From Tamarix chinensis (lineage: Eukaryota; Streptophyta; Magnoliopsida; Caryophyllales; Tamaricaceae), in NCBI GenBank assembly GCA_030549775.1, contig CM060177.1, positions 68,619,138 through 68,683,137 of the forward strand: DNA of 64,000 nucleotides, written 5' to 3'. The first letter of the stretch is position 1. Each line of letters opens with the position of its first letter. Below, piece after piece: positions 1 to 11,056 of this stretch. Both the position numbers and the translations under genes were made by a program. Under the pieces are notes generated by a model. That model was not told the DNA's origin. It made no database searches and was given only the letters and a program-made list of their open reading frames with translations.

Positions 1-1297
1 GCCGTAATGATGTAAGGTTAAACCATTCACACACTTAAAACAACAGAGTGCACAAACTAACAATTTAATTTAACAGCTCTAAAATTATTTACACCAAAGG
101 ACCCTAGCGAGTTCCAATCAAATCATTACAAAATATATGCAAATAAATTATGAGGGTACAAAAATATAAGTTACAGCATGACACCTATATCAAAACCATG
201 GTCTACCATAAGCCGTACCAAAAACATCTGGATATCCTTGCTCTCAAGCCCTGACCCAATTGTGGTAGGCTCTTTACTTACAATCCCCAAAGCCCTATAA
301 ATGGTCCCCTACATGTGGGAATGAGTAGGTAGTAAAACTAACAAACACATCAATATGCTACATACTGAATAAGATAAGTTAATCCCTAAATGGATACAAG
401 TATGCCAAGTTACCATACAAGAAGATAGATTACAACATGCATCATGACAAGACTATATATGAAGGTAATAGTGGATAAGTAATGCCATCATATATATTTC
501 TAGTAGAGTATAATACATCACGCTTAGATTCACCATGTTTTCACATAAACTCTTACATGAGTAATAGCAAAGGGTATCCAAGAAACCCTTAGCATTATTT
601 CCAATTATCCAATTCGTTTAGGATGTGCCATTAATCTATCCATTTATAAGATAGGTCAATCACTCAATAAATATTCCATCCCTTAATCAATTATTCATGT
701 GCATAAATTAGATTTATTCATTTTGGTCAATTACATCATTACTTCCATTTCTTAACCAATCGTTAACCATTTACTTGGTCATTATTCATAAGTTACAACT
801 AGTATTTACCATCCATATTTTATTATCATCGAGTAATGGACCATGCACTACCCTATGGTCTCACATACCATGGAAGCCTATCTAATAATGGACATAAAGT
901 CCAAGATGAAGCCAATAACCAAGTAGACATAAGTCTAGACTAAAACCAATCACCAATATGTACATAAGTCCTGACTGAAGCCAACCAATATGGACATAAG
1001 TCTAGACTGAATCCAACCACTTAGGTAATTAGATCCTTTAGTATTGATACCCCTTAGCATATCATCAATTCTTGAGCAATAGGTGAGCATATGATTCTTT
1101 TACTCTAAGTTATTAAGCAATAGGTGAGCATGTTATTATTTTACTCCTAGTTATTGAGAAATGGGTGGGATTATTCCCCATGGTCTCTCAATACCATGAC
1201 AGTCAAACAAAATAAGAGGACATAAATTCCAAGCTCATGTCGAAGAAACCTAGTTGACATAAGTCCTAGCTCACACCACATAACCATCCGGTGGTGA
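1..1297 (+). mobile_element. 5' part of an old B-type LTR-like element (B0), interrupted by A1
   Basis: No coding region is visible. The stretch carries text also found in the heads of the better-defined elements, such as a 'gtgggaatgag' block followed by a 'ctacatactga(g)taag' block near 316-375. It also has short internal direct repeats: 'gacataagtctagact' near 920-1010 and 'gcaataggtgagcat' near 1077-1130. A1 begins at 1303. Sequence resembling the B2 tail resumes at 11057, so I read 1-1297 and 11057-14056 as two halves of one element. The left end lies outside the window. Assignment to the B group is inference from weak similarity. Confidence 0.4.
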
Positions 1298-1350
1298 CCA
1301 AGTGTAAATACTTAAATTAAAACCTGTGAATTCCGAGGATGTTACCCCCA

Positions 1351-1396
1351 CACTTAGTACCAAATTGGTTCTCTCCAACCATTTCAGTACCAAGTG
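1351..1396 (+). other. A1 head stem-loop (variant of the A2 hairpin)
   Basis: The arm CACTTAGTAC (1351-1360) pairs with GTACCAAGTG (1387-1396) at 9 of 10 positions. An inner stem TTGG (1365-1368) pairs with CCAA (1375-1378). In A2 the inner stem is TCGG with CCGA, so both sides have changed while pairing is kept. Confidence 0.6.
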
Positions 1397-1971
1397 CTAA
1401 GGCCAATGAAAAGAAATAATCAATTATAAATCAACACAATCCAAATTCCAAATAAGCATTAAACGGTTATAAAACAAAAATCAGAGTACGTATAAAGAAT
1501 TATTATTTGAATTAAAAAGACAAATAGCTTACAACCGATAAAAGATTAACAAAAGGAAATAGAATCACATAAAGACTAAAATATGGCCACAACTCTCTCA
1601 AACTTTGAGCCAAACATGCTCAACACTTAGCCCTAACTGATGTATCGCCCACCTGCACAAAGTCAGAAGGGCATACTACTCGTGGGAATGAGCAATGGTG
1701 ATCAGTACGCTACATACTGAGTAAGGTAACCAAGCACTAAGGCCAACACATAACAACACATAAATAATGCAGAATAATGAAAGAGCATAATCACCAACAT
1801 GATATCATAATTGCATACGACCATCCAAGTAAAAGTACAAAGGCCCATATATAAGCCAATTCAATTACTTAATTATTCTTTGATAAGAAGTCAATTCACA
1901 CCATGCTTTTTATCAAATCCATGCGAGTACGGAAGCCAACACTATTATAGCTAGAGCTGGCAAAAGTTGAC

Positions 1972-2220
1972 CCGACCCGAAAAATCCGACGAATACCGAC
2001 TCGATCCGTCCGAAATCCGATCCGATTTTATCCGAATAATTAAGAACTAGAAACTTATCCGACTCGATCCGATACATATCCGATATAACCCGAGAAATCA
2101 TTAGTCCGATATAAACCCGACCCGACCCACTATTTACCCAAAACCCGATATAACCCGAAAAATTATAAATCCGAAATGACCCGACCCGATCCATTATTTA
2201 TCCGAAATCCGAAATTATTT
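1972..2220 (+). repeat. Left subterminal CCGA-rich array of the hAT element
   Basis: Dense short motifs of the form ACCCGA and ATCCGA lie directly inside the left terminal repeat. Clusters of short subterminal motifs are the usual transposase-binding region of hAT elements. Here they run in the same orientation as the right array instead of being inverted. Confidence 0.7.
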
Positions 2221-2760
2221 GAAAAATTATAAATATATAAAGATTTGACCTGATACTACCCGAAAATTAATATTAACCTATTACTCTAATTTTTTAAAAC
2301 TTCATAAAATATAAAATAATATAGATGTATAACTATTACTTACATCAAAATTTTGAAACAATATACTTTCTTAAAGTATATATAACTTATTATGTATATA
2401 CAAGTAAAATATCTATTGATACTAATATTGAAATACAAAAATAAAAGTAGAGGAAAAAGGAAAAACTCTATTATTCCATTTAAATATTAATTCACTCTCA
2501 TGTAGTATCATAAGAGAATAATATTGTAAATATATTCAACACTTTAAACTCAAGTTACAAATATAAAAGCTTTAAAAGACACCATATAAACACTTAAAAA
2601 GCCTCTAAATGTACATTTCCATATCGATAGCTCAAAACTCAACTATGTAAGCCTCAAAAGACACGATATAAGCACTTCAAGTACCTATTTAATCCAATAC
2701 ACAAAAATGCAAGCCTTAAAAAACACCATAAGATGATGATGATGTTGGTGGTGGAATAAT

Positions 2761-3010
2761 GGTGGTCGGTTGAGGGCTGGAGTAGGGTGAAGTAATGCAA
2801 GGAGAAGAAGAGGAGGAAACTAGTGGAGGAGTTGGAAATGGTGAGGGCTGCGACGGGTTGGGGAGACTGGTGGTGCTGGAAGGATGGTGGTCGGTGGGGG
2901 GATGGAGTTGGGTGAGGTAATGTAGGGAGAAGAAGAGGAGGAAACTGTTGGAGAAGCTGGAAACTAGGAGGGCTGCGATGGGTTGGGGAGATGGATGTTG
3001 AAAATGCAGA
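2761..3010 (+). repeat. 125-bp tandem duplication in a GC-rich island
   Basis: Two diverged copies start at 2761 and 2886, both opening GGTGGTCGGT and both containing GGAGAAGAAGAGGAGGAAAC followed by a GGGCTGCGAYGGGTTGGGGAG block. The surrounding 2750-3260 is far richer in G+C than the rest of the hAT element. The minus-strand open frame across it (188 codons, ATG at 3220) is rich in Pro, Ser and Leu. I do not recognise it, and it is probably a by-product of composition, although a captured host 5' region cannot be excluded. Confidence 0.6.
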
Positions 3011-3754
3011 GGGGAGGAGGCTAGCGGAGGGTTGTTTGGTGAGGGAGGTTGGCTGGAAAAAAATGTAGAAAAGAATGGCTCGAGCGTTTTCCTGTTTCAC
3101 TGGAGCAGAGGTGTGTAACAGGCGTTTACCTATTTCACAGTTTAGCTCGGGGTCCGGATGAGTCTCGGTCCTCTCGTGCAGGCGTAGGCGGCGTAGGCGG
3201 AGTAGCCGAAGCTGAGGCATGAGGTGAGGTGAGGCCCGGGAAGCCGTCAGGGTCTCTATGCGTGTGGCGTCACATGACTCATGGCGTGTATAAGAAAAAA
3301 ATTCAGAGGCAGAGCACCATGCTTACTGACTTATTGCCTTATTGTTGTAAAAAAATAGAGTAGGTTAAAATAGGTTTATTTTATTTTTTTATTTTTTATT
3401 TAATTTAGGTAAATTAGGATATTAGATTGTAGAATAATAATTTGGAAAAAATAATTTGATTTAAGGTAGGTTAAAAATAATTGAAAAAAGTAAAAATAAC
3501 TTAGGATAAATTTTAAATTTTTTTTTTATGTTACGGATCAACGATTATTATTAAAATAATTAAGATAAAATTTAGGGGTATAAACTAAGATTAAAATTTA
3601 TAGTCTAATTCTATCAAGTTTTAACCTATTAAGTTTATATCTAAACCATCTTAATAATAAGCCTTCTAAAATAATCATTACTACTATTATTAATTAAAAA
3701 AAAATTCAATTAATTTTAAGATATTGTTAATTACTAAACATCCTATCCAAACTC

Positions 3755-3857
3755 ACTATATTATTATTATTACTGACATTATTATAATCATTATTATTAT
3801 CGTTGTTGTTATTACTATTATTATCATAAGATGATGATGATGACGATGATGATGAGG

Positions 3858-3899
<42 letters not shown>

Positions 3900-3953
3900 T
3901 TGATTATTGTTATTATTATTGTTGCTGTTATCCAACCCTAGTTTAACTTTCAC
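3755..3953 (+). repeat. ATT/GAT triplet array
   Basis: Imperfect ATT triplets with a GATGAT patch; the purest run is 3856-3900. The minus-strand frame here translates as poly-Asn and poly-His and is not a gene. Confidence 0.85.
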
Positions 3954-4061
3954 TTAATTATACATGTGCATATTGATTTAATACCAAACTAAAAATTAAT
4001 TTATTTAAAAAGTATATAGCTATTTTGATGATTAACTAAAAAAGTAAACTAAATTTTACTT

Positions 4062-4082
4062 ACACACACACACACACACACA
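4062..4082 (+). repeat. CA microsatellite
   Basis: A run of about ten CA dinucleotides inside the hAT element. Confidence 0.9.
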
Positions 4083-4139
4083 ATTCTTCTATTTTTAATT
4101 AATCTAAGTATTAAGATACAACAATAATATATAAAATAT

Positions 4140-4600
4140 GTGAAACATCCTTAGGTTTCTAATTAAACTATTAGTTTTAGTTTATAATGAAACTACTCAT
4201 TTTGATCTATAAGACTACTATAAGGTTCTAATGAAACTACTAACTTTAACTTATGAAACTAGGTTAAGATTATAATAAAACTACATGCTTTAACTTATGA
4301 AACTATCAGTTCGGCTAATGAAATAACTCATTTCAGCTTATAAAAGTATTCTATGTTTCTAATGGAACTATTCTAAGTTTCTAATGACATCGCTCATCTA
4401 ATATTATGAAACTAGTCATCATAGAATATTCATAATACTCTAAATTTATAATGAAACTAGTTTTCTTGGCTTATTAAACTACTTAAAGTTATTTAGGAAA
4501 ATACTCATTTTAGTTGATGAACCTAGTGTAATAGTTTTATAAAGCTACCATAATTGTTCTATGAAACTATTAGTTCTAAATTTAGAAATTTTTACTAGAT
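4140..4600 (+). repeat. Degenerate tandem repeat field
   Basis: Repeated phrases such as 'taatgaaactac' and 'cttatgaaacta' followed by 'cattttagctta'-like text recur at irregular spacing of roughly 40-50 bp. The copies are strongly diverged. The rest of the element from 4600 to about 6420 is AT-rich with nothing I recognise. Confidence 0.5.
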
Positions 4601-6424
4601 ACACCCTCAATATATATTCTTATCAAACATGGATGAAACTACTCAAGTTTACCAACTTAAATGATATATTCTTATCATCTATTCAACTTGGGAATGTCAA
4701 GGGATTATTATTTATGAATGCTTGAAAAGCCAACATCATAATCTGATTTATCAAATGTTAGAACATACTTGTAATAATATATATGTGATATAACTATTGT
4801 TAATATGCTTGTACTGATGAACATCTCTAAAGGAAAAACCACAAATATAACTATTGTTAAAAGTAGTATTATTTCGCTTACAAAACATTATTAAAAAAGA
4901 GACGAAGAGAATAGAGAAGAAAAATCAATGGTATGTAACCTTCATTAACTAAATTGAGTGTATAACTCTGCAAAATCTAAATGGTATAAGAAGAACAAAA
5001 CTTTAATATAGAGCTTCAATATATAGTTTGGGTTGAACCAAATACATATGATTTCTTTCAACCCTAGGTTAACCAAATACAAAATATATAACTTTAATCC
5101 TATGCAGCATAGTTTGGTAAGGAGAATTTTAGCTTATAAAATAACAATATAATACATAGTCCAACTAAACAGTTGAGACCAACTAAATACATTAACCTAA
5201 AAAAATAAGCTTGAATATTCAATTATCCTAACTAATTAATAATACAATATTATGTTTGAGTTAGAAACTAATCATTAAGCCTAGTGAATATAGAATATGC
5301 TCCATGGGCCACAAGTGATATGATATCGAACATATTTCGATTGATCAAGTCTACCAAAAGTTCTAACAAAGTCTTCAATTCCATGATCTAGTAACCAAAA
5401 CCCAAACAACAACTATAATATGAACCAATTGCCATTGTAGCTTAAAACGAATATTACATAATCATAATATATTCAGTTATTCAAAATATAGTTATCAATA
5501 ATACTAATTCTAATATTTGAAATATTTAGGAACAATTTTGTAAAGGTATATATATATAAAGAAAGATTGTATCATAAGTAAAATCCAATCAAACAAAGGA
5601 AAAGTTTTATCAATTCTATTATAAGTATACATAAATAACAATTTTTAGCCGTAAACACTATATGTTAGTATATATACCTTACAATATAATACCTATAAGG
5701 CTATAACATCATAGAAAAATAAGAAAAATCTAATGTGAGGATATTAGTTATTCATTATAAAAATTAAAGATTAATGTTTTTGTTACATCAACTATGTTAA
5801 ATACTAAGAAGTCAATATGAGTTGGTCCTTTATCAATAATGGTCATTATTATTTACTTTATCTAATTTTTATTTGATTTAGCTTGATATGATCGAAATAA
5901 AATATAGAAAAACTAATAATGTGTTATTATTATTATTTTTCCATATTTGGCTTGATATTATTATTATGATTATATTAATTAAAATTATATTGATATGATG
6001 TGATCAATCTATTTGAAAAATAATACGAGAAGTACAACTTTAGACCTTTATTTGTTATCAGTTATCAATGGTTATTGTAAGTTAATATTATGTACGGACT
6101 GTACAAAATATAAATATAATATACACTTAAAATAATATTTGAACTCAATATGATATGATCATGGTAATAATGGAGTTGAATTATAAGTTATGCCTTAACA
6201 TAAAAAGAAAAGTAATCCGATTTGAAGATATTTAAATTTAGAACATCAAATAAATCTTCAAAGATGAAATAATGACAAAAAATTCTAATGACCCAAAATA
6301 ATCTATATAATAATTTTGCTTTTAATTAAATAAGATAAATTAAAATAAACAATATTAAAATAATTAGTCTTTAATAACTTTTTGGAATTAAAAAAAATAT
6401 CACAAGCATGAGTGCATGACTCGC

Positions 6425-6725
6425 TACTGAAATGACCCGAATCCGATCCAAAATTGACCCGAAAATATAATAATTCGAACTCACCCGAGCCCGCTCCGAA
6501 CAAGAACCGAAATTAGAATAACCCAAATTTATCCGAATTTGAGTCAATCCGATCTCAACCAAACCTGATCCGAGAACTTAAAATAACCCGAGATTATCCG
6601 ATACCAAGTTGATCCTAATCAAACCCGATCCGACCTAATCCGATAAAATGATCCGAGATTATCCGAAACTGATATGACCCGATTATTATTTAACCCGATC
6701 CGAAAGTGACCCGACCCGTCCGATT
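6425..6725 (+). repeat. Right subterminal CCGA-rich array of the hAT element
   Basis: Clustered ACCCGA, ATCCGA and AACCCGA motifs run up to the right terminal repeat, on the same strand as in the left array. Confidence 0.7.
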
Positions 6726-6743
6726 GCCAGCTCTAATTATAGC

Positions 6744-7080
6744 CGGTGGATCGGATACAAGCATGGAACAATGCTCCTGCCCACTATTATTAGCCGGTGA
6801 ATCGGTCACATATAGGGTATCATACCCTAACCACTATTCCTTACCAGTGGATTGGTTGGCTCCGGCATGCATGGTGTTCCACACTAAGTAATTAGTGTCT
6901 TTCCCAAGTCTTAACAAACCATTAGATTTATTGAGCTCAGAATTTGCCACTATTATAGCAGGTAGATCGGAGGCACATAGGGTAACATACCCTAACTACT
7001 ATTATAGCCAGTGGATCAGAGACACATAGGACTACGCGTCCTAACCACTATTTCTAACCGGTGGATCGGTGGGACCCGAC
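6744..7080 (+). repeat. Palindromic ~50-bp minisatellite of A1 (two triads)
   Basis: Diverged units carry CCACTATTAT followed by an imperfect CCGGTGGAYCGG palindrome. The first triad begins at 1942 and is broken by the hAT element, then continues at 6781 and about 6830. The second triad lies at about 6947, 6996 and 7041. Each triad is followed by a 'cactttaagtga' or 'cacactaagtaatta' type phrase, as in A2 and A3. Confidence 0.7.
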
Positions 7081-7612
7081 TCTATATCTTCCACTTTAAG
7101 TGATTAATGTCTTGAGTATCTTATTCAAAGGCTTTCACCCTAGACATGCATGAATCACTCCCTTTACACTTCACACATCACAAATCATAAATACCATCCT
7201 CATAATTACCCTTAATCACCACAAACACATGATACCATAAAAACACTAAGCAGCCACACCAAATGCTAATTAACCACAACAACCCATAGTTAACCACTCC
7301 AAACCCTATTTAACTATAAAAACCATAATTAGCCATTCCAAACCTTAGTTAATCACAACAAACCACATTTATCCACTCCAACCCTATTTAATCATAATCA
7401 CCCATAGTTAATCACTCCAAACCCTTATAATGTCCTACGTACTATTTTTACCCAAAACTTCCAAACACCTAAATAATTCTTCTATTACCTTCCTTACATC
7501 CCAAGTCAACTTTTCACATGTAAACTTTACTCCTATGCATACGCTAACCTTCCCATGGAAACCTTCAAACTTTCTCATGCAAAACCCTAAATTCCATGCG
7601 ATCATTAATTCC

Positions 7613-7872
7613 TATGCAAAACCCCAACTCCACCATGCAAACCCTAATACCACCATACAACCATTAATAACACCATGCAACTATTAATACCACCATGCAA
7701 ACCCTAATACCACCATGCAACCATTAATAGCACCATACAAACCCTAATACCACCATGCAAACCCTAATACCACCACACAACCATTAATACCACCATACAA
7801 CCATTAATACCACCACGCAACCCTAATACCCCTATACAACCATTAATACCACCATTAAACCATTAATACCAC
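7613..7872 (+). repeat. 20-bp minisatellite with CCCTAAT or CATTAAT cores
   Basis: Units of 20 bp alternate between an AACCCTAATACCACCATGCA type and an ACCATTAATACCACCATGCA type. The array ends around 7872, where it changes to longer units ('ccatacaaaaccctagattcaa') that continue to about 8180. The telomere-like CCCTAA is part of the unit and is not a telomeric array. Confidence 0.85.
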
Positions 7873-8639
7873 CATGAAAACCCAAGATTCCATCATACAA
7901 AACCCTAAATTCAATCCACATAAAACCAAAGATCCATCCATACAAAACCCTAGATTCAAACCAAAGAGAACCCAAAGATTTGTCCATATAATACAAATTA
8001 TTAGATTCTCCCATTCATAACCACAAATTGGATTCTCCTATACAAGACCATAAGTTAGATTCTTCCACATAAATCAATAAATTAGCTTCTCTCATATAAA
8101 ACCATAAATTAAACTCTCCCACACAAAATCATAAAAATTATAAATCAGATTCTCCCACACGAAACCCTAAAATTCTCCATTTTATTCTTCCATTCATGAA
8201 ACATTAAAATAATTAGGTCAACTCACCTCCCTTGGTCAACTTCTTTTCCTATCCTCCTTTTTCATCCTTTCTCCCCACACAAACCACATCAACATCCTCA
8301 CAAGCATGTCTTATAGGGTCACAAGCAAATCACCATATATACATAATACATATGCCATGCAAATACACGAAAACATACTTCAACTCCACATCATACCATA
8401 TACGATATATTTAATAATGATAAACATAAGATACATAGCAGGCGAAGCACATAATTCATATGAACACACAAAAGGCCTTAGTAACACCTTTACCTAAAAT
8501 GACACCGGTCTTGGAGCATGCTCCTACGCCTCCTTAGGGCTTTGACCAAATAATAACATATTGATAAAAATAACATTAACAAAATTCTAACTTTGCTAAA
8601 GATATAGAAATAATATAAATATTATAAAAGTTGATAATA

Positions 8640-8867
8640 TAGGGTTAAAGACCTTACCCTAATAATAATAATGATACTAAAAATAATAATACCAAAGATA
8701 CTAAAAATAATATCAATGAGAATATAAATAAGAATAATAATAATAGTAATAACAATAATAATAATAAAAATGATATTATTCAAAAATAAAGTAAAATAAA
8801 GGCTTTCGTCCCTTTACTAAAATAATACTAATAATAATATTAGTAAGATAAATAAAAAAATTTAGTA

Positions 8868-8913
<46 letters not shown>

Positions 8914-8921
8914 CAATGACA

Positions 8922-8968
<47 letters not shown>

Positions 8969-9204
8969 AAAAAACTAATAGTAAAGTATTTGTAATACTA
9001 ATAATGGAATAATAATAATAATAGTGATTTGAAATAGGAAATAATAATAGTAATTATACTTATAAAATATTAATATTAATAATAGAAATAATGGAAATAA
9101 TAAGAGTAATAATGATAAAATTGAATTAAAATTACAATAGGGCTTCAACCCTTAACATAAATAATAATGAAAACATTAATAATAATGACAATAATACATA
9201 TTCA

Positions 9205-9244
<40 letters not shown>

Positions 9245-9262
9245 CATAATAATAATAATATT
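8640..9262 (+). repeat. AAT and ATG triplet arrays with interspersed GC hairpins
   Basis: Long AAT tracts (8867-8912 and 9208-9262) and an ATG tract (8913-8970) are separated by text that includes small inverted repeats of the AGGGCTTCAACCCT type (9139-9152). The same arrangement occurs in A2. Confidence 0.85.
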
Positions 9263-10517
9263 TATATACAAATAAATGAAATAAAATAAATCATGGCTTG
9301 TAAAAATAGGGAGAAGGGTTTAGAGGGTCTAGGGTTCAACCTTAGGTTGGTGGGGATAGGCGGGCACCGGCGGTGGTGCATGGAGGCGGCGTTGGTGGCT
9401 GGAAAAAGGGAAGAAAAGGGTGAAAGTTGGATGCGGGGAAAAATATAGGGAGAATTAAGGTGGGAGTTAGGGTTTTTAGAGTTGCCTAGAGGGAGAGGAA
9501 TAGAATAAGGGTGGTGGCACAGCCAAAGGTGGCGGCGCACTGCAGCGATGGTGGCCGAATGGAGGAGAAAATAGAAAAAGAGGGAGAAAGAGGAAAGGAA
9601 GGTAGGGGAAGGTTGAGGAGGGTCTGCAGCACAATTTGGGAGGTGAAAGAAGAGGTGGAAGAGGTGGCTAAGGGTGGAGAAGGCAGAAACACATTGGTCG
9701 AGAAGGCTAATTTGCACAGCTGGGGTGGCTTGTCCAAGGACAATCGAGAGGGGGTGGATGATTTGGTTAGATAGAGAGAGGTGTGAAGAAGAGTTTGGTG
9801 GCCAGAGATGGCGGCGAAGTTGGCCAGAGGCGGCAGACTTGGTGTCTGAAGTGGTGGAGGTGGAAAGTTCAGGCATTTTTGGGGGATCAAAAGCTCGATA
9901 CGGGGCCATTATGGGGGGTATTTATAGGGTTAGAAGGGAGGATAGGGTTCTGTGGGTCGGCGTGGGATTAGGTAAGTAGGGTTTTGGTTTCGCCGGAGGT
10001 GAGGTTGGCCAGTGGGACTCAATTGGGGGTAAGGTTGCGCAGGGAAAAAGAGAGGAAAAACTACGAGGAGAGGGGAAGTTAGTTGGATCAAAAGGACCGA
10101 TGAGTCAAGTGGAAGAGAGAGGAATGAGAACGACCGGTCAAAACGGCCGTAACAGGCAACAAATTTCTCGGACGGGTGGCAACGAGTTGTAGGTCGGCGT
10201 CGAACGGGGTTGGAGAAGGAGAAAAGAAGAAGAAAAGGGCGGGATCGGTGGTCCAAAAGAAAAAGAAAGAAAGGAAAAGAGAGGAGACAGGGCCGATTGG
10301 CGTAGTGAGGGGAGTGTTTAAATGAGACACGGCGTTTTGGGGGAAAAATATGGAAAATGTCGTGCCAGGATATTGAAGAAGAAGAAAAGAAAGAAAAGGA
10401 AGAACGGGCCGCGAGAAAGGAAAAGGAAGACGGGCCGCTAGGCTGGGCCGCGTCGAAAAGGAAGAAGGAAGAAGGGAAATGAAAGAGGGAGGGGACTGGG
10501 CCGCTGGGCTGGCCCAT
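9262..10517 (-). other. GC-rich, strand-skewed block with antisense open frames (A1)
   Basis: The plus strand is strongly purine-rich, which leaves long stop-free frames on the minus strand: 215 codons at 9909-9262 and 195 codons at 10517-9930, with overlapping shadows. The products are low-complexity Pro/Ser/Leu/His-rich sequences without a recognised domain. The first frame shares phrases such as SPYIFP and HHRRC with the antisense frame in A2, as expected of homologous elements. I treat them as compositional frames and not as genes. The block could correspond to the leader or promoter region of the LTR-like element. Confidence 0.45.
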
Positions 10518-10619
10518 GTTGGGGGAAAAGAAAAAGAAAAAGAAAAGAAGAAGAAAGAAAAAAAAAGGAAAAGAAAGAAAGAAAAAGGAAAAAAAGGGAG
10601 AAAGGAAATGAGAAAATAA

Positions 10620-11051
10620 TTAGGTTGGGTATTTAAATTAATTACAATATTTGAGATATTTAAAAATAATAATATTTAACTAAAATAATATTTAAATCCC
10701 ATTTTAGGCTAAAATAGGATTTAAAAAATTTTTCCTATAAATTCCATTTTAATTAGTAAATCACTCTAAATTTATTCAATTAAATTATTTATAAAATTAG
10801 TATTAATTTGAAATTATTTTCTGCTTCTTATTTTTAATAAAATAATTTTTTTAATTAATTTCCAAAATAAGATACTTAATTAGCTAAAATACTCAAATTT
10901 CTACTAATTAAAATATTTATAAATTTCTTCTTAATTTTCCCTAAGTGTATTCCTTTTTATTTCAATAAAAATAATTTATTTAATTAATTGTTTCATAATA
11001 AAACCTTATTTAAAAATAGTTTTTTAAATATGAAAATTTCAGGGCATTTCA
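10620..11051 (+). other. AT-rich tail of A1
   Basis: Homologous to the tail of A2 (about 39700-40071): both carry 'ttttaggctaa' followed by 'taggat' and 'tttttaattag', and end in AAATTT...GGGCATTT. No genes. Confidence 0.6.
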
Positions 11052-11056
11052 CCAGG

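Larger units (their letters stand above)
1952..6735. mobile_element. Non-autonomous hAT transposon inserted in A1
   Basis: The ends are an inverted repeat TAGAGCTGGCAA (1952-1963, and its complement ending at 6735). They are flanked by a perfect 8-bp duplication ATTATAGC (1944-1951 and 6736-6743), the length typical of hAT elements. Removing the insert restores the motif CCACTATTATAG-CCGGTGG seen intact in A2 and A3, which proves insertion into A1. The 4,784 bp hold no recognisable hAT transposase or dimerisation domain. Contents are subterminal CCGA-rich arrays, a GC-rich island with a 125-bp tandem duplication, an ATT array, a CA microsatellite and a degenerate repeat field. It would need transposase supplied by another element. 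Confidence 0.88.
1303..11051 (+). mobile_element. Family A element A1, LTR-like, non-coding, split by a hAT element
   Basis: The element starts TGTAA (1303) and ends GGGCATTTCA (11051). It is flanked by CCAAG (1298-1302) and CCAGG (11052-11056), which match at four of five bases, as expected of an aged 5-bp duplication. The first bases are shortened relative to A2: after TGTAA the sequence jumps to the right arm of the head palindrome. Subtracting the hAT insertion and one copy of its duplication leaves about 4.96 kb. The order of internal modules matches A2: stem-loop, 54-bp palindromic repeats, CCCTAAT minisatellite, AAT-triplet arrays, GC-rich skewed block, AT-rich tail. No gag, pol, second LTR, primer site or polypurine tract was found inside, so a very long solo LTR is the simplest reading. 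Confidence 0.72.

Noticed and set aside
3855..3900. CRISPR-like regular repeats
   Set aside because: All regular arrays in the window are simple or minisatellite repeats without unique spacers of constant size, in eukaryotic DNA.
3756..3953. 65-codon poly-Asn/His frame
   Set aside because: Direct translation of an ATT/GAT triplet array.
7613..7872. Interstitial telomere
   Set aside because: CCCTAA occurs once per 20-bp unit or less; there is no run of TTTAGGG repeats.
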